A DNA stretch of 64,000 nucleotides. Origin: Beijerinckiaceae bacterium RH AL1. Its GTDB lineage: Bacteria > Pseudomonadota > Alphaproteobacteria > Rhizobiales > Beijerinckiaceae. The first letter of the stretch is position 1. Each line of letters starts with the position of its first letter. The stretch is taken from assembly GCA_901457705.2 (NCBI GenBank), contig LR590083.2:1426597-1490596 (forward strand). The letters run 5' to 3'. The notes below the pieces were generated by a model. That model did no database searches. It was not told where the DNA came from and saw only the letters and a program-made list of their open reading frames with translations. Below, piece after piece: positions 35,152 to 43,370 of the stretch. Both the position numbers and the translations under genes were made by a program.

Positions 35152-35637
35152 CTACTTGCAGACCAGGACGGCCATGCTGGCCGACATCGCGGTGGCGAGC
35201 GCGACGATCTCGGGGCGGCTCGCCGGATCGTGCGCGATCTCGTCTGCCTCGGCGCGCAGGCGATCGTCGCAGCGGCAGCTCGGCAGGTCGTTGGTGTGCG
35301 TGCAAGCGTCGTGGCGCATGCAGGCGGCATCGAGCGCGTCGACCGGCGGTGCGCCGGGCCGGTTGCCGATGCCGCAGTAGTTGCCGTGGATCAGCAGCGG
35401 GCCGCGACGCAGCGCCTTGATGTCGTCGCGCGCGGCGGCGCCGAACTTGCCCTTCGAGAGGTCGTCGATCGACTTGCCGACCAGCTCCTGCGGGCCGGCG
35501 AAGGCCGGCGGATTGTGCGCCGGCGCCGGATCGCCGCGGAACTCGACATCCTGGGCATGGGCGATGCCGAGGCCCGCGACGGCGATGGGCAAGAAGCGCA
35601 AGGAGAAGCGCAAAGGGAAGCGCAAGGGGTGGCTCAA
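35152..35637 (-). CDS. Secreted phospholipase A2-like protein
   Basis: A 161-residue exported protein. After a signal peptide (to about AHAQD, residue 29) and a 50-residue spacer comes GNYCGIGNRPGAPPVDALD, resembling the calcium loop Y-C-G-x-G, and AACMRHDACTHTNDLPSCRCD, matching the PLA2 active site C-x-x-H-D-x-C with the catalytic His-Asp pair. Six or more cysteines could form disulfides. The pattern recalls animal and plant small PLA2s more than the Streptomyces type. The start is a TTG at 35637, GAGGA 7 bases upstream. It converges on the sulfatase-like gene with 3 bases between. Phospholipid hydrolysis is inferred from motif only. Confidence 0.72.
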   Translation of the reverse strand: MSHPLRFPLRFSLRFLPIAVAGLGIAHAQDVEFRGDPAPAHNPPAFAGPQELVGKSIDDLSKGKFGAAARDDIKALRRGPLLIHGNYCGIGNRPGAPPVDALDAACMRHDACTHTNDLPSCRCDDRLRAEADEIAHDPASRPEIVALATAMSASMAVLVCK

Positions 35638-35750
35638 GGCTCGGTCCTCGGTCAGCCGGCTCGCGACCGGCGCGGGCCGCGCACGATGCGGCCCCGCCGT
35701 TTCGTTCCAGACCTCGCGCCGCGAGGCAAGCCCCGTCGAGGTCGACCCGC

Positions 35751-36305
35751 CTAGAGCGTTTCGAGCCGCCGCGCCGCCTCGTCGAGGATCGCCGTCACCT
35801 GGCTCGCGTCGACGTCGCCGCGCGCCACGCGCAGGCGCAACGCCGCGCCGAGATTCTCCATCGCACGGCGGATCTCGGGAGCGTCGCCGCCGCCGTAGCG
35901 CCGGCGCATCTCGTCCATGCGGCCGAAGACCCGGCCGACGTCGGCCTGCGCGCCGGCCAGCTCGGTGCGGCCGGCGTCGGTGAGGCCGTAGAGCTTGCGC
36001 GGACCCTCGGACTCGACGACCGCGATCAGGCCCTGCTCCTCGAGCATCGTGAGGGTCGGGTAGACGATGCCGGGGGAGGGCGCATAGGCGCCGCCGAAGA
36101 GGGCTTCGACGCGCTTGATGATCTCGTAGCCGTGCGCCGGCTTGTCGGCGAGCAGCTTGAGCACGACGAAGCGGAGGTCGCCCTGCTCAAACATGCGGGA
36201 GCGGCTGCGCGGGTCGAAGCCGGGATGGCTGCCGCCGCGGCCCATGCCGTGCGGGCCGTGGCAGTGGTGGGCGTGATGATGGTGGTGACCGAAGCGGAAG
36301 AACAT
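35751..36305 (-). CDS. PadR-family regulator with His-rich N-terminus (YqjI-like)
   Basis: A 184-residue winged-helix repressor. The N-terminus is a histidine cluster (MFFRFGHHHHHAHHCHGPHG), a likely metal-binding tail as in E. coli YqjI, which senses nickel/iron. The PadR domain reads LRFVVLKLLADKPAHGYEII, GIVYPTLTMLEEQGLI and PRKLYGLTDAGR. A C-terminal helical part (100-184) serves dimerisation. A perfect inverted repeat 13-43 bases upstream (36318-36348) is the probable self-operator. No ferric reductase gene (yqjH) is adjacent, so only autoregulation can be proposed here; other targets are unknown. Confidence 0.88.
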   Translation of the reverse strand: MFFRFGHHHHHAHHCHGPHGMGRGGSHPGFDPRSRSRMFEQGDLRFVVLKLLADKPAHGYEIIKRVEALFGGAYAPSPGIVYPTLTMLEEQGLIAVVESEGPRKLYGLTDAGRTELAGAQADVGRVFGRMDEMRRRYGGGDAPEIRRAMENLGAALRLRVARGDVDASQVTAILDEAARRLETL

Positions 36306-36317
36306 GTCGAACCTTAT

Positions 36318-36348
36318 CTGAGATATATCTTACAAAGATATATCTCAG
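36318..36348. promoter_or_regulatory. PadR-type operator, 14-bp perfect inverted repeat
   Basis: CTGAGATATATCTT (36318-36331) and AAGATATATCTCAG (36335-36348) are exact reverse complements with a 3-base spacer. The AT-rich core stands out in this high-GC DNA, and the ATATCT...AGATAT layout is typical of PadR operators. It lies just before the regulator's ATG and likely covers its promoter. Confidence 0.75.
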
Positions 36349-36442
36349 ACTGTTTTGACGTGCAAGAGCCTTCCCCTTCGCGGCGGGAGGAAGTAGCGGA
36401 AGTCGGATGAGGGAAGTTGCCGCTTGCGACCCGTCGCGCGGC

Positions 36443-36463
36443 CTTCTCCGGCAGCGGGAGAAG
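36443..36463 (-). terminator. Hairpin behind the HIT gene
   Basis: CTTCTCC/GGAGAAG (7 bp, 7-base loop) 10 bases after the HIT stop on the minus strand. No U-run follows, so only a weak terminator. 36349-36442 holds no gene. Confidence 0.35.
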
Positions 36464-36473
36464 TCCTGCGCGC

Positions 36474-36896
36474 CTAAAGCGCCGCGACGATCTTCGCGGC
36501 GTGCGCCTTCAGCAGCTCGCCATCGGCCATCTTGCCGGAGTGCGGCTTGAGCGGGACGTCAGCAAAGCGCGGGATGACGTGGAAGTGCGGATGGAACACC
36601 GTCTGCCCGGCCGCCGGCTCGTTGTACTGGATCAGCATCACGCCGTCGGCGCCGAAGGCGGCCTTCGCGGCCTTCGCCACCTTCTGCACGCGCGGCATCA
36701 GCGCGGCGAGCTCGTCCGGCTCCATCTCGAGCACGTTGCGCGCCTTCGACTTTTTCGGGATCACCAGCGTGTGGCCCTCGCCCTGCGGCATCACGTCCAT
36801 GAAGGCGAGCGCCACGTCGTCCTCGTAGACCTTGTGGCAGGGGATCTCGCCGCGCAGGATCTTCGCGAAGATGTTGTCGTCGTCATAGGCGCTCAT
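36474..36896 (-). CDS. HIT-family nucleotide-binding protein
   Basis: A 140-residue histidine-triad protein (HINT/FHIT-like nucleoside hydrolase or transferase). YDDDNIFAKILRGEIPCHKV begins the domain (part of it is the usual C-x-F-x-x-I segment), GHTLVIPKKSKA carries the adenine contact, and QTVFHPHFHVIPR holds the H-x-H-x-H triad. The start overlaps the preceding acyltransferase stop by one base (TGATG). HIT enzymes act on AMP conjugates; the exact substrate is not predictable. A pairing with the GNAT-like gene is common in the order. Confidence 0.93.
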   Translation of the reverse strand: MSAYDDDNIFAKILRGEIPCHKVYEDDVALAFMDVMPQGEGHTLVIPKKSKARNVLEMEPDELAALMPRVQKVAKAAKAAFGADGVMLIQYNEPAAGQTVFHPHFHVIPRFADVPLKPHSGKMADGELLKAHAAKIVAAL

Positions 36897-38134
36897 CACG
36901 TCTCCAGGCCCGTCGGGGCGCTCTTCTTGAAGGGCGAGCATTCCGCATACTCGTCGATCGCCGCGTCGACGGCGATGCGCTCCCGCTCGAGGTAGTCGTC
37001 GATTGCGCGGGCGAATCGCTTGTCGAGGATCGCGTGCGCCGAGTAGGTCGGCACGGCGAGGTAGCCGCGCGCGAGCTTGTGCTCGCCCTGCGCGCCCGCC
37101 TCGACTCGCTTCAGGCCGTGCGCGATCGCCCATTCGATCGCCTGGTAGTAGCAGACCTCGAAATGCAGGAACGGGTGCTCCTCGAGGCAGCCCCAGTTGC
37201 GCCCGTAGAGCGCATCGTCGCCGATAAGGTTGATCGCGCCGGCGATCCAGCGGCCCTCGCGCTTGGCCATGACGAGCAGGATGCGGTCGGCCATGGTGCG
37301 GCCGATCTCCTCGAAGAACGCCTGGGTGAGGTAGGGCCGCCCCCACTTGCGGGCGCCGGTGTCCATGTAGAAGGCGAAGAACGCCTGCCAGTGCACCGGG
37401 CGGATCGCCTCGCCGGTCAGCGTCACGATCTCGATGCCGTTTGCGAGGGCGTCGCGCCGCTCGCGGCGGATGACCTTGCGCTTGCGCGAGGCAAGGCTCG
37501 CGAGGAAGGCCTCGAAGTCGGCGTAGCCCTCGTTGACGAAATGGAACTGCTGGCCGGTGCGCTGCAGCCAGCCGGCCGCACCCATCGCCGCATAGTCCTC
37601 GCGCGTCGGGAAGGTCGCGTGCACCGACGAGGCCTCGATCTTGCGGCACCAGGCCTCGAGCCCGGCGATCAGCGTCTCGCGGGCGTTCGGCGGCGCGTCG
37701 GCGGCAACCAGCAGGCGGCGCCCGGTGACCGGCGTGAACGGCACGCAGACCTGGAGCTTCGGGTAATAGTCGAGGCCGGCGCGGTGGTAGGCGTCGGCCC
37801 AGGCGTGATCGAAGACATACTCGCCCATCGAGTGGGTCTTGATGTAGCAGGGGGCGGCCGCCACGACCTTGCCGGCCTTGTCCTCGACGGCGACGTGGGT
37901 CGGCACCCAGCCGGTGCGCCCGCCGACCGAGCGCGAGGTTTCCAGCGCCTTCAGGAAGGCGTGGGTGATGAAGGGGTTGAAGCGCTCTTCGCTCGTGGCG
38001 TTGTCGACGATCGCGCCGTCGGCCGCGAGCTCCAGCCCGCCGGCGGGCGTGGCGGGATTGGCGCAGGCGTCCCACTGCGCGGCATCGATCTCCGCGATGG
38101 ACTGGACGATCTTGACCGTCGGGGCTTTCGGCAT
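36896..38134 (-). CDS. GNAT-fold / FemAB-like acyltransferase (DUF482)
   Basis: A 412-residue protein of the DUF482 peptidogalycan-biosynthesis group. Recognised by RFNPFITHAFLKALETSRSVG, YFK-like VFDHAWADAYHRAGLDYYPK, QQFHFVNEGYADFEAFLASL, SRKRKVIRRERRDA, and AGAINLIGDDALYGRNWG followed by HFEVCYYQAIEWAI. It has two GNAT-like halves as in FemAB proteins. Activity is unknown; aminoacyl or acyl transfer is inferred. Coupled to the HIT gene. 38135-38331 upstream holds no gene. Confidence 0.85.
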   Translation of the reverse strand: MPKAPTVKIVQSIAEIDAAQWDACANPATPAGGLELAADGAIVDNATSEERFNPFITHAFLKALETSRSVGGRTGWVPTHVAVEDKAGKVVAAAPCYIKTHSMGEYVFDHAWADAYHRAGLDYYPKLQVCVPFTPVTGRRLLVAADAPPNARETLIAGLEAWCRKIEASSVHATFPTREDYAAMGAAGWLQRTGQQFHFVNEGYADFEAFLASLASRKRKVIRRERRDALANGIEIVTLTGEAIRPVHWQAFFAFYMDTGARKWGRPYLTQAFFEEIGRTMADRILLVMAKREGRWIAGAINLIGDDALYGRNWGCLEEHPFLHFEVCYYQAIEWAIAHGLKRVEAGAQGEHKLARGYLAVPTYSAHAILDKRFARAIDDYLERERIAVDAAIDEYAECSPFKKSAPTGLET

Positions 38135-38331
38135 GCGCCGAACCTAGCCATCGCGTGGCACCTGGGCAACGGCCCGGCAGCGATCGCGATGCCGCAGCGG
38201 GATGTCGTCAAAGCGTCATCGGCCCGCGTGCGATCCCGACTCTAAAGAAAAATTTCATGTCCCGGAGGCGCAAACCGCCGAACCATCGAGCCTGGATGAC
38301 GGTATCTTTCGCATCAACGACGGAGACAGAC

Positions 38332-38577
38332 ATGAAAATTCTCGCGACTTCCTTGTCCCTGGCTTTCCTGGTCGGCGCGACGAGCCTCGCGGCCGCGCAG
38401 ACGCCGGACTACGTGAACCAGAACCGCGCCGCCGTCAGGGCGCTCGGCTACGGTGCCAACTCGCGCAACGGTGTGGTGGCGAACGGTCGCTGCAACGGCG
38501 TGTCCTACGGCACCGGCGAGCGCCGCTGCGGGACCGCGACGGGCGGCCCGGTCGGCGGCCTCGACAGCCGCAACTAA
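38332..38577 (+). CDS. Small secreted protein, 81 aa
   Basis: 81 residues: a clean signal peptide (MKILATSLSLAFLVGATSLAAAQ) then a Gly/Asn/Arg-rich mature part of about 58 residues, NQNRAAVRALGYGANSRNG and YGTGERRCGTATGG with two Cys that could form a disulfide. GGAGA purines precede ATG 38332, and a strong terminator follows the stop. Function unknown; the in-frame extension to 38155 is not supported. I believe it real because of the ribosome site, signal and terminator together. Confidence 0.72.
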   Translation: MKILATSLSLAFLVGATSLAAAQTPDYVNQNRAAVRALGYGANSRNGVVANGRCNGVSYGTGERRCGTATGGPVGGLDSRN

Positions 38578-38604
38578 GGTCTCGACGACACTATCTCGAC
38601 GATT

Positions 38605-38650
38605 CGAACGGGCGGACGCGCCTCTGGCCTGCGTCCGCCCGTTCGCTTTT
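38605..38650 (+). terminator. Strong rho-independent terminator
   Basis: CGAACGGGCGGACGC (38605-38619) pairs perfectly with GCGTCCGCCCGTTCG (38631-38645), an 11-base loop between, then CTTTT. It ends the small secreted gene and faces the end of the ABC operon. Confidence 0.85.
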
Positions 38651-38653
38651 CTC

Positions 38654-39823
38654 TCAGTGCGTCGCGCCCGACAGCGGGACCTGCACGATCTTGCCGTTCT
38701 CGACCGCACCGGCATAGGCGTTGGAGATCAAACCGCCGTGCGGGCCGATGCCGGTGACGTTGCCGGGGTTCTGCTCGGGCGTCAGCGCCTTGGCCGTCGC
38801 GTCGCAGGCCGTGCGGATCGCCTTGGCGTCGGTGGTCGTGCCGGCCTTCTTCATCGCCTCCGCGACGATGTAGAGCGCGATATAGTTGAGCTCCGCCTCG
38901 CTGCTCGGCGCGTCCTGGTGCGTCGCCTTGTACCGCTTCACGAACGACTGCGCAGGCGCGCTCTCGTCGTAGCTCACCGGCAGCACGCCGATCGCCCCAT
39001 CCAGCGCATCGAGGCCGCCCGTCACGCGGGCGATCTCGTCGAGCTTGGCCTGGTCCATGATCACGAACCCGCCCTTGAAGCCGAGCTCGCGCGCCTGCTT
39101 GATGACGAGCCCCGTCGGCTCGGAGGCACCGCCGATGAACATCACCTCGGGCCCTGCCGCCAGCACCTTGCTGACGCCGGAATAGAAGTCGGTGTCCTTG
39201 TTGTAGCTCATCGGGTTCGACGCGACGATCGTGCCGCCCGCCTTCTCCCAAGCCGGGCCGATCGCCTTGGCCCAGAGCTTCGCGTACTCGTGGTCGCCGC
39301 CCGCCATCGCCAGCTTCTTGCCGAAGCGCTTCATCTCGTAGCCGACGAACGGCTCGACGTAGTTGTCGTAGGCCGGCGGGATGCGCAGCGTCAGCGTGTT
39401 GCCGCGCTCGGTGATCGACGGCACGCTCGAATAGGCGGCGAGCAAAAAGCCCTCCTGCTGGTTGAAGGCCTGCACGGCGAAGATGCCGCCGGAGTGCGGC
39501 ACGAAGACCACCGCGGCGCCGTCCTGCTGGTGCAGCCGCTTGGCGTTGAGCGCGGCCTCGGCCGGGGAGTAGCGGTCGTCGTAGCCCTTCACCGTGAGCT
39601 TCAGCGACTTGCCGCCGACCGAGATGCCGCCGGCCGCGTTGATCTCGTCGGCCGCCATCTGGATGCCGGTGAGGCATCGCTTGCCGTAGAGCGCGGCGCC
39701 GCCGCTGAGCGGCCCCGAATAGCCGATCGTGACCGCGTCGTCGGCAAACGCCGCGCGGGGCAGGGCGAGCGCCGCCGCCGCCGCGGCGCCGGCAAGCCCG
39801 AAGTGACGTCTTGTGATGGGCAT
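38654..39823 (-). CDS. Branched-chain-amino-acid-type ABC substrate-binding protein
   Basis: A 389-residue periplasmic binding protein (Peripla_BP_6). The N-terminus PITRRHFGLAGAAAAAALAL is a twin-arginine-type signal ending RAAFAD. VTIGYSGPLSGGAALYG and GIQMAADEINAAGGISVGGK are the class-I fold start; PSSEAELNYIALYIVAEAM is in the C-terminal lobe. ATG 39823 has GGGAGAG 6 bases upstream, better than GTG 39838. It is last in a five-gene operon (LivH, LivM, LivG, LivF, binding protein). Ligand unknown: such proteins bind Leu/Ile/Val, amides, urea or aromatic acids. Confidence 0.92.
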   Translation of the reverse strand: MPITRRHFGLAGAAAAAALALPRAAFADDAVTIGYSGPLSGGAALYGKRCLTGIQMAADEINAAGGISVGGKSLKLTVKGYDDRYSPAEAALNAKRLHQQDGAAVVFVPHSGGIFAVQAFNQQEGFLLAAYSSVPSITERGNTLTLRIPPAYDNYVEPFVGYEMKRFGKKLAMAGGDHEYAKLWAKAIGPAWEKAGGTIVASNPMSYNKDTDFYSGVSKVLAAGPEVMFIGGASEPTGLVIKQARELGFKGGFVIMDQAKLDEIARVTGGLDALDGAIGVLPVSYDESAPAQSFVKRYKATHQDAPSSEAELNYIALYIVAEAMKKAGTTTDAKAIRTACDATAKALTPEQNPGNVTGIGPHGGLISNAYAGAVENGKIVQVPLSGATH

Positions 39824-39846
39824 GGTTTTCTCTCCCACTATGATGG

Positions 39847-40554
39847 CTATCCACCGAGATAGGCGCGACGCACCCGCTCGTCCTCCGAAAGGCTCGCCGG
39901 CGTGCCCTCGAGCACGATGCGGCCGCTCTCGATGACATAGGCGCGGCTGGCGATGCGCAGCGCCGCGAACGCGTTCTGCTCGGCGAGCAGCACGGTCGTG
40001 CCGCGCTTGTTGATCGCCGCGATGATCTCGAACATCTGCGCAACGACGAGCGGCGCGAGGCCGAGGCTCGGCTCGTCGAGCATCAGGAGCTTCGGACGGC
40101 CCATCAGCGCGCGGCCGATCGCCACCATCTGCTGCTGGCCGCCCGAGAGCGACCCGGCCGGCTGGTGCTGCTTCTCGGCGAGGATCGGGAACAGGGCGAA
40201 GATCTCTTCGAGCCCGCGCGCGATGCCGGCGCGGTCGCGCCGATGCACGTAGGCGCCGAGCTCGAGGTTGCGGCGCACGCTCATCGCCGGGAAGAGCTTG
40301 CGTCCCTCAGGGCAGTGGACGAGCCCGTCGGCGACGATGCGCGACGGCCTGCGGCCGGCGATCGTCTCGCCGCGGTAGAGGATGTCGCCCTCGGCGAGCC
40401 GGCCGAGCCCGCTGATCGCGTGGAAGATCGAGCTTTTTCCCGCCCCGTTGGCGCCGAGCAGCACGACCAGCTCGCCGTCCTCGGCGCGCAGGTCGACATG
40501 GTCGAGCGCTCGGAAGCCGCCGTAGTCGAGGCAGGCGCCCTCAAGCCGCAGCAT
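39847..40554 (-). CDS. livF: ABC transporter ATPase, LivF type
   Basis: A 235-residue ATPase. Walker [12 protein letters not shown], signature [16 protein letters not shown], Walker [14 protein letters not shown], and the LivF-specific [11 protein letters not shown] switch region are all there. Its start overlaps the LivG gene by 14 bases and the binding-protein gene follows after 23 bases. It pairs with LivG on the LivHM membrane dimer. The livF name denotes subfamily, not proven leucine transport. Confidence 0.95.
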   Translation of the reverse strand: MLRLEGACLDYGGFRALDHVDLRAEDGELVVLLGANGAGKSSIFHAISGLGRLAEGDILYRGETIAGRRPSRIVADGLVHCPEGRKLFPAMSVRRNLELGAYVHRRDRAGIARGLEEIFALFPILAEKQHQPAGSLSGGQQQMVAIGRALMGRPKLLMLDEPSLGLAPLVVAQMFEIIAAINKRGTTVLLAEQNAFAALRIASRAYVIESGRIVLEGTPASLSEDERVRRAYLGG

Positions 40555-41305
40555 GATCGGCTCCGAGGTAGGCTTCGATGACCTTCGGGTTGGCGCGGAT
40601 CTCGGCGGGCGTCCCCTCGGCGATCTTCTCGCCGTGGTCGAGCACGACGATGAAGTCGGCGAGCGCCATCACCATGCTCATCTTGTGCTCGATGAGGCAG
40701 AGCGTGACGCCCGTCGCGACGATGCGGCGCATCAGCTCGGCCAGCCCGTCCGTCTCGCTTGGGTTGACGCCGCCCGCCGGCTCGTCGGCGAGCAGGAGCT
40801 TCGGCTCGGTCGCCAGCGCCAGCGCGAAGGCGACGCGCTTGCGCTCCTCCTGCGTGATGTCGCAGGCGAGCCGGTGGCCGATGTGCGAGAGGCCGACGAG
40901 ATGCAGCACCTCCGCCGCCTTGCGCCGGCTCGCGCGCTCCTCCTCGCGCAGGCGAGGGGAGGCGACGAGCACGTCGAGGAGGTTGGCGCGGGTCCGCAGG
41001 CGATGGCCGACGATGAGGTTGTCGGCGACGCAGGCGGTCTCGAAGAGGGTTGTCGCCTGGAAGGTGCGCGCGACGCCGAGCCGCGCCACGGCATCGGCCT
41101 TCAGCCCGGTGACGTCCTCTCCGTCGAGGCGCACGCGACCCGACGTCGGCGCGATGGCGCCGGAGATCAGGTTGAAGAAGGTCGTCTTGCCGGCGCCGTT
41201 GGGGCCGATGATCGCCGAGATCTTGCCGGTCTCGAATCGCGCCGAGACTTCGCGGACCGCCGCGAGGCCGCCGAAGCGCTTGGTGAGGGCCTCGACCTCA
41301 AGCAT
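40541..41305 (-). CDS. livG: ABC transporter ATPase, LivG type
   Basis: A 254-residue ATPase. [18 protein letters not shown] is Walker A, the signature is the variant [17 protein letters not shown] (I-T-Q-E in place of LSGGQ, as often in LivG-like proteins where S-Y/T-G-Q or similar occurs), Walker B is [13 protein letters not shown], and the switch [10 protein letters not shown]. LivG proteins are longer than LivF at the C-terminus ([19 protein letters not shown]). ATG 41305 lies 8 bases inside the LivM gene end; the upstream in-frame ATG at 41365 lies deep in LivM and is rejected. Confidence 0.94.
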   Translation of the reverse strand: MLEVEALTKRFGGLAAVREVSARFETGKISAIIGPNGAGKTTFFNLISGAIAPTSGRVRLDGEDVTGLKADAVARLGVARTFQATTLFETACVADNLIVGHRLRTRANLLDVLVASPRLREEERASRRKAAEVLHLVGLSHIGHRLACDITQEERKRVAFALALATEPKLLLADEPAGGVNPSETDGLAELMRRIVATGVTLCLIEHKMSMVMALADFIVVLDHGEKIAEGTPAEIRANPKVIEAYLGADHAAA

Positions 41306-42323
41306 GCGGCGGCTCCGCGAGCTTGTTTTCCGCGACCTTGTGGGCCGCGGCCGCATGCGCCGCATCGAGCCGCGCGGCGCGTCGGCGGCCGAGCCATGTC
41401 TCGATCCAGCCGACGATGCCGCGCGGGAAGAACATGATCAGGACGATGAGCAGCGGGCCGAGCACCACCATGCGGTAGTCCTGCAGCGCCTGCAGGTACT
41501 GGCTGAGGCAGGCGACGACGAGCGCGCCGACGACGGGCCCGAGCAGCGTGCCGATGCCGCCGACGATCATGTAGGTGATGAGGTCGAAGGTCACGGTCTC
41601 GCTGGCCATGCCGGGGCCGAGGAACCGCAGGTTGCCGGCGTAGAGCGCGCCGGCGATGCCGGCGTAGAAGGTCGAGAGCACGAAGGCGAGGAGCTTGGTG
41701 CGCATCAGGTTGATGCCGAGCGCCTCGGCCAGCGCCTCGCCGTTACGGATCGCGACGAAGCCGCGCCCGACAAGCGACGTGACGATGCGCTGCATGATGA
41801 AGAGGCCGGCGACGAGGAAGGCGAGGACCAGCTCGTACTGGCCGGCGTCGTTGTCGATCGACAGCGGCCCGATCTGCGTCGCGCGCGGGATGTCCATGAT
41901 GCCGTTGACACCGTTCGTCAGGCCCTCCGCCTTCTCGATGACGAGCGCGATGATGACGCCGACGCAGAGCGTGAAGATCGCGAAGACCTGGCCGCGCAGG
42001 CGCAGCGACACGAGCCCGACCAGCGCGCCCGCCGCCGCCGAGACAAGGCCGCCGGCGACGAAGGCCGGCCAGAACGGCACGCCGTAGGTGACGGTGAGAA
42101 TGCCGACCGTATAGGCGCCGATCGCCATGAACCCGGCATGCGCGAGGTTGAGCTGGCCGGTGTAGCCGGCGATGAGGTTGAGCCCGACGGCGGCGAGCGC
42201 GTTGATGAAGGCGAGCGCGGCGACGGAGAGATAGTACTGGTTCGGCGCAACCAGCGGGAACAGCGCGGCGGCGGCAGCGAGGCCGAGGCAGACGAGGCCG
42301 AAGGGCGTGGCGTAGGTCCTCAT
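41298..42323 (-). CDS. livM: ABC transporter permease, LivM type
   Basis: A 341-residue inner-membrane permease with about ten spans. LNLIAGYTGQLNLAHAGFMA is the LivM signature, VGRGFVAIRNGEALAEALGI the EAA-like ATPase-coupling loop, and GGIGTLLGPVVGALVV and FFPRGIVGWIE the C-terminal hallmarks. The start overlaps the LivH stop as ATGA. A 30-residue polar C-terminal tail (RRRAARLDAAHAAAAHKVAE) is overlapped by the LivG start. Confidence 0.95.
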   Translation of the reverse strand: MRTYATPFGLVCLGLAAAAALFPLVAPNQYYLSVAALAFINALAAVGLNLIAGYTGQLNLAHAGFMAIGAYTVGILTVTYGVPFWPAFVAGGLVSAAAGALVGLVSLRLRGQVFAIFTLCVGVIIALVIEKAEGLTNGVNGIMDIPRATQIGPLSIDNDAGQYELVLAFLVAGLFIMQRIVTSLVGRGFVAIRNGEALAEALGINLMRTKLLAFVLSTFYAGIAGALYAGNLRFLGPGMASETVTFDLITYMIVGGIGTLLGPVVGALVVACLSQYLQALQDYRMVVLGPLLIVLIMFFPRGIVGWIETWLGRRRAARLDAAHAAAAHKVAENKLAEPPHA

Positions 42324-43183
42324 CGCGCGAGCTTGCCGAACAGGCCCTGCGGGCGCACCGACAGGATCAGCGTGAGCAGCGCGAAGGCGATGATGTCCTT
42401 GTAGTCGGTCGAGACGTAGAAGGCGCCGAACGCCTCGGCGAAACCGATGACGAGCCCGCCGACGATCGCGCCCGGCACGCTGCCCATGCCGCCGAGCACG
42501 ATGATGACGAAGGCTTTCGTGATGACGAGCTCGCCCATGGTCGGCGAGAGCAGGCTGATCGGCGCATAGAGCACGGCGGCGACCGCCGCGAGCGCGCCGG
42601 AGATCGCGAAGGTCATGATCGAGACCCGCGTCGGATCGATGCCGACGAGCGCGGCGCCCTGGCGGTTCTGCGCCGTGGCGAGGATCGTCGCGCCGGTGAT
42701 CGTGCGCGTGAGGAAGAGGTGCAGCAGCACCATCAGGAGAAAGGCGGCGCCGACGACGAGCAGGCGCTGCGCCGGCAGCGTGAGGCCGCCGAAATGGTAG
42801 ATGGCGGAGACCGGCGGCGCGAGGCGCTGGAAGTCGGCGCCGAAGGTCGCCTGGATGGCGGCCTCGAAGAATAGGAGCAGCCCGATCGCCGCGATCATGT
42901 CGTGCAGCGGCGGCGCCTTGCGCAGCGGCTCGAAGACGAGACGCTCGGTCGCCATCGCGACGATGGCGGCCGCCGCCGCAGCGCCGATCATCGCGAGCCA
43001 GAAGCTCACATGCGTCCGCTCGATCAGCGCGAAGGCGGCGTATCCGCCGATCGTGAACAGCGCGCCGTGCGAGAAATTCGGGATGTTGAGGATGCCGTAG
43101 ACGAGCGTCAGCCCGAGCGCGACGAGCGCGTAGACGCAGCCGATCGTCAGGCCGTTCAGGATCTGCTGAACGAAGAACGTCAA
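42320..43183 (-). CDS. livH: ABC transporter permease, LivH type
   Basis: A 287-residue inner-membrane permease, first gene of the operon. LNGLTIGCVYALVALGLTLV, GILNIPNFSHGALFTIGGYA, the coupling loop RQGAALVGIDPTRVSIMTFA and VLGGMGSVPGAIVGGLVIGF are all family marks. The region 43184-43370 upstream (187 bases) has no gene and must hold the operon promoter; no clear -35/-10 was found by eye. Confidence 0.95.
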   Translation of the reverse strand: MTFFVQQILNGLTIGCVYALVALGLTLVYGILNIPNFSHGALFTIGGYAAFALIERTHVSFWLAMIGAAAAAAIVAMATERLVFEPLRKAPPLHDMIAAIGLLLFFEAAIQATFGADFQRLAPPVSAIYHFGGLTLPAQRLLVVGAAFLLMVLLHLFLTRTITGATILATAQNRQGAALVGIDPTRVSIMTFAISGALAAVAAVLYAPISLLSPTMGELVITKAFVIIVLGGMGSVPGAIVGGLVIGFAEAFGAFYVSTDYKDIIAFALLTLILSVRPQGLFGKLAR

Positions 43184-43370
43184 GCTTCTTGCCCCTCCGC
43201 GCCCGCGCCTCTGCCGAGCCCGGTGGGCCTATCGCAGTAGCCGTTTCGAAGGAGCGGTCAACGCCACGCTCGGCTCTGACACCCCCGCATTTCGACAGAT
43301 GGGTATGCGGCGCCGCCTTGGGCCGGCCCGCGATCGGGGCGAGCTGCCAGGTGCGCGAGAGCCCGGCGCG

